DNA from: an uncultured Eubacteriales bacterium
GTDB taxonomy: Bacteria > Bacillota > Clostridia > Christensenellales > UBA1242
Length of the DNA stretch: 6,234 bases
Direction: 5' to 3'
Assembly (NCBI GenBank): GCA_948514155.1
Contig: CAOQYA010000014.1
Coordinates: 1 to 6,234 of the forward strand
How positions within the stretch are numbered: position 1 is the first letter of the stretch; the number at the start of each line of letters is the position of its first letter. The position numbers and the translations under genes were made by a program. Under the pieces are notes generated by a model. That model was not told where the DNA came from. It saw nothing but the letters and a program-made list of their open reading frames with translations, and did not search any database. Below, piece by piece: positions 5,764-6,234 of this stretch.

Positions 5764-5946
5764 TTGACAACGGTTAAAGTTGGTGAGAACGAGAGCCTTG
5801 AAAGCGCGCTCAAACGCTTCAAGAGAAAGTGCCAAAAAGACGGCATTATCGGAGATATCAGAAGAAAAGAAGCCTACTACAAACCAAGCGTTGCAAAGAA
5901 ACGCAAACGCGAGGCTGCAAGAAAACGCGCAAGAAAGAGAGGTTAA
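5764..5946 (+). CDS. rpsU: 30S ribosomal protein S21 (bS21)
   Basis: A 60-residue, very basic protein, a normal length for bS21. It binds the 30S platform near the 3' end of 16S rRNA and helps mRNA initiation. From the TTG start it reads MTTVKVGENESLESALKRFK, then IRRKEAYYKPSVAKKRKR (32-49), ending in a run of lysine, arginine and alanine. The pattern VGENESLxxALxRFKR and the YxKPSVxxKRKxxAARKR end are diagnostic. The start is chosen from the Shine-Dalgarno placement and family N-termini. It has its own consensus promoter and terminator, so it can be expressed alone. Its position after mtaB is the standard Firmicutes order, although the YqeW-type transporter gene seen between them in B. subtilis is absent. 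Confidence 0.97.
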   Translation: MTTVKVGENESLESALKRFKRKCQKDGIIGDIRRKEAYYKPSVAKKRKREAARKRARKRG

Positions 5947-5955
5947 TTTTGAATT

Positions 5956-5985
5956 AAGCACGAACAAATTTGTTCGTGCTTTTTT
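5956..5985 (+). terminator. Intrinsic terminator of rpsU, perfect 13-bp palindrome
   Basis: AAGCACGAACAAA (5956-5968) is the exact reverse complement of the following 13 bases (5969-5981), and the strand continues as T to 5985. In RNA the stem would close with a small loop of the central A/T bases and be followed by a U-run. It starts 9 bases after the rpsU stop. The short A/T flanks make termination from the opposite strand possible but weak. Confidence 0.95.
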
Positions 5986-6033
5986 ATGCCACATTTATCG
6001 CTCGATTTCGACAATTTTACTCCGAATATCACT

Positions 6034-6061
6034 TTGTTTTTAGCCGCAATTTCTTTACAAT
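6034..6061 (+). promoter_or_regulatory. Weak candidate promoter for the gene at 6102
   Basis: TACAAT (6056-6061) is a good -10 match (5 of 6). With a 16-base spacer the -35 would be TTGTTT (6034-6039), matching only in TTG. As the preceding terminator is strong and the next gene needs a promoter, this is the best candidate I see in 5986-6101. The rest of that 116-base gap is AT-rich with no clear operator. Confidence 0.3.
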
Positions 6062-6070
6062 TTATATGTT

Positions 6071-6083
6071 CGCTTCGCGAGCG
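6071..6083 (+). other. Small GC-rich hairpin upstream of the final gene
   Basis: CGCT (6071-6074) pairs with AGCG (6080-6083) around TCGCG; an alternative fold pairs TCGC (6070-6073) with GCGA (6077-6080). It is the only GC-rich patch in an otherwise AT-rich leader and has no U-run. It would lie just after the start of a transcript from the candidate promoter. Its role is unknown. Confidence 0.25.
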
Positions 6084-6101
6084 TAATTAAAAGGAGAAAT
6101 C

Positions 6102-6234
6102 ATGAATAAGGAACTTAAGCGTCTTGCACAGAATGCACGCAACAGACTGATTAGCAAAGGAGAAAATGGTGGCATGAAAAAGGTCAGCGCGCCGCTCAGC
6201 CCAAATGTTAAGTTTAAAGTTCTATCTTCTGACG
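6102..6234 (+). CDS. Unrecognised protein (3' partial, first 44 residues)
   Basis: The ATG at 6102 is preceded by AGGAG (6092-6096) at 5 bases, and the frame stays open to the window edge. The visible start is MNKELKRLAQNARNRLISKG, a basic, probably helical segment, followed by ENGGMKKV and then SAPLSPNVKFKVLSSD. There is no signal peptide or membrane segment in this part. It does not look like YqeY, the GatB-like protein that commonly follows rpsU in Firmicutes. I do not recognise the family. An internal ATG (6174) lacks a good ribosome binding site and is less likely to be the start. Confidence 0.75.
   Translation, partial: MNKELKRLAQNARNRLISKGENGGMKKVSAPLSPNVKFKVLSSD

Noticed and set aside
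5764..5769. TTGACA at the rpsU start as a second promoter
   Set aside because: No -10-like element follows at the right distance; the bases are the start codon and second codon of rpsU.

Overview
This window is the downstream part of a bacterial heat-shock (dnaK) operon followed by RNA-modification and ribosomal genes, all on the + strand. DnaK lacks the insert near residues 75-85 that diderm DnaK proteins carry. The gene order grpE-dnaK-dnaJ-rsmE-mtaB-rpsU is the classical Firmicutes (Bacillota) arrangement. AT-leaning sequence, an RpsU with a TTG start, and Rho-independent hairpin-U terminators agree. An uncultured Clostridia-like monoderm is the best guess; I cannot place it further.

Layout: 1-354 holds the C-terminal part of GrpE, the nucleotide exchange factor. 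359-2170 is DnaK (Hsp70). 2210-2548 is a small, divergent pyrophosphatase-fold protein sitting between the two chaperone genes. 2588-3700 is DnaJ (Hsp40). A strong intrinsic terminator overlaps the dnaJ stop codon. 3743-4444 is RsmE (16S rRNA m3U methyltransferase) and 4458-5699 is MtaB (tRNA methylthiotransferase). A consensus sigma-A promoter overlaps the mtaB stop and drives rpsU (5764-5946), which ends in a perfect palindromic terminator. 6102-6234 is the start of an unrecognised protein.

The genes form three likely transcription units: grpE-dnaK-ppase-like-dnaJ (upstream promoter outside the window), rsmE-mtaB, and rpsU. DnaK, DnaJ and GrpE form one ATP-driven folding cycle. RsmE, MtaB and S21 all concern the translation apparatus.

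The main points for a second look are: (a) a near-consensus promoter whose -35 lies inside the dnaJ terminator and whose -10 is 7 bases before a GTG, implying leaderless rsmE mRNA; (b) the pyrophosphatase-like gene between dnaK and dnaJ, which appears to lack several canonical active-site residues; and (c) the absence of prmA, which usually lies between dnaJ and rsmE. I found no CRISPR, mobile element, tRNA or rRNA, and nothing that clearly amounts to a wholly new system.
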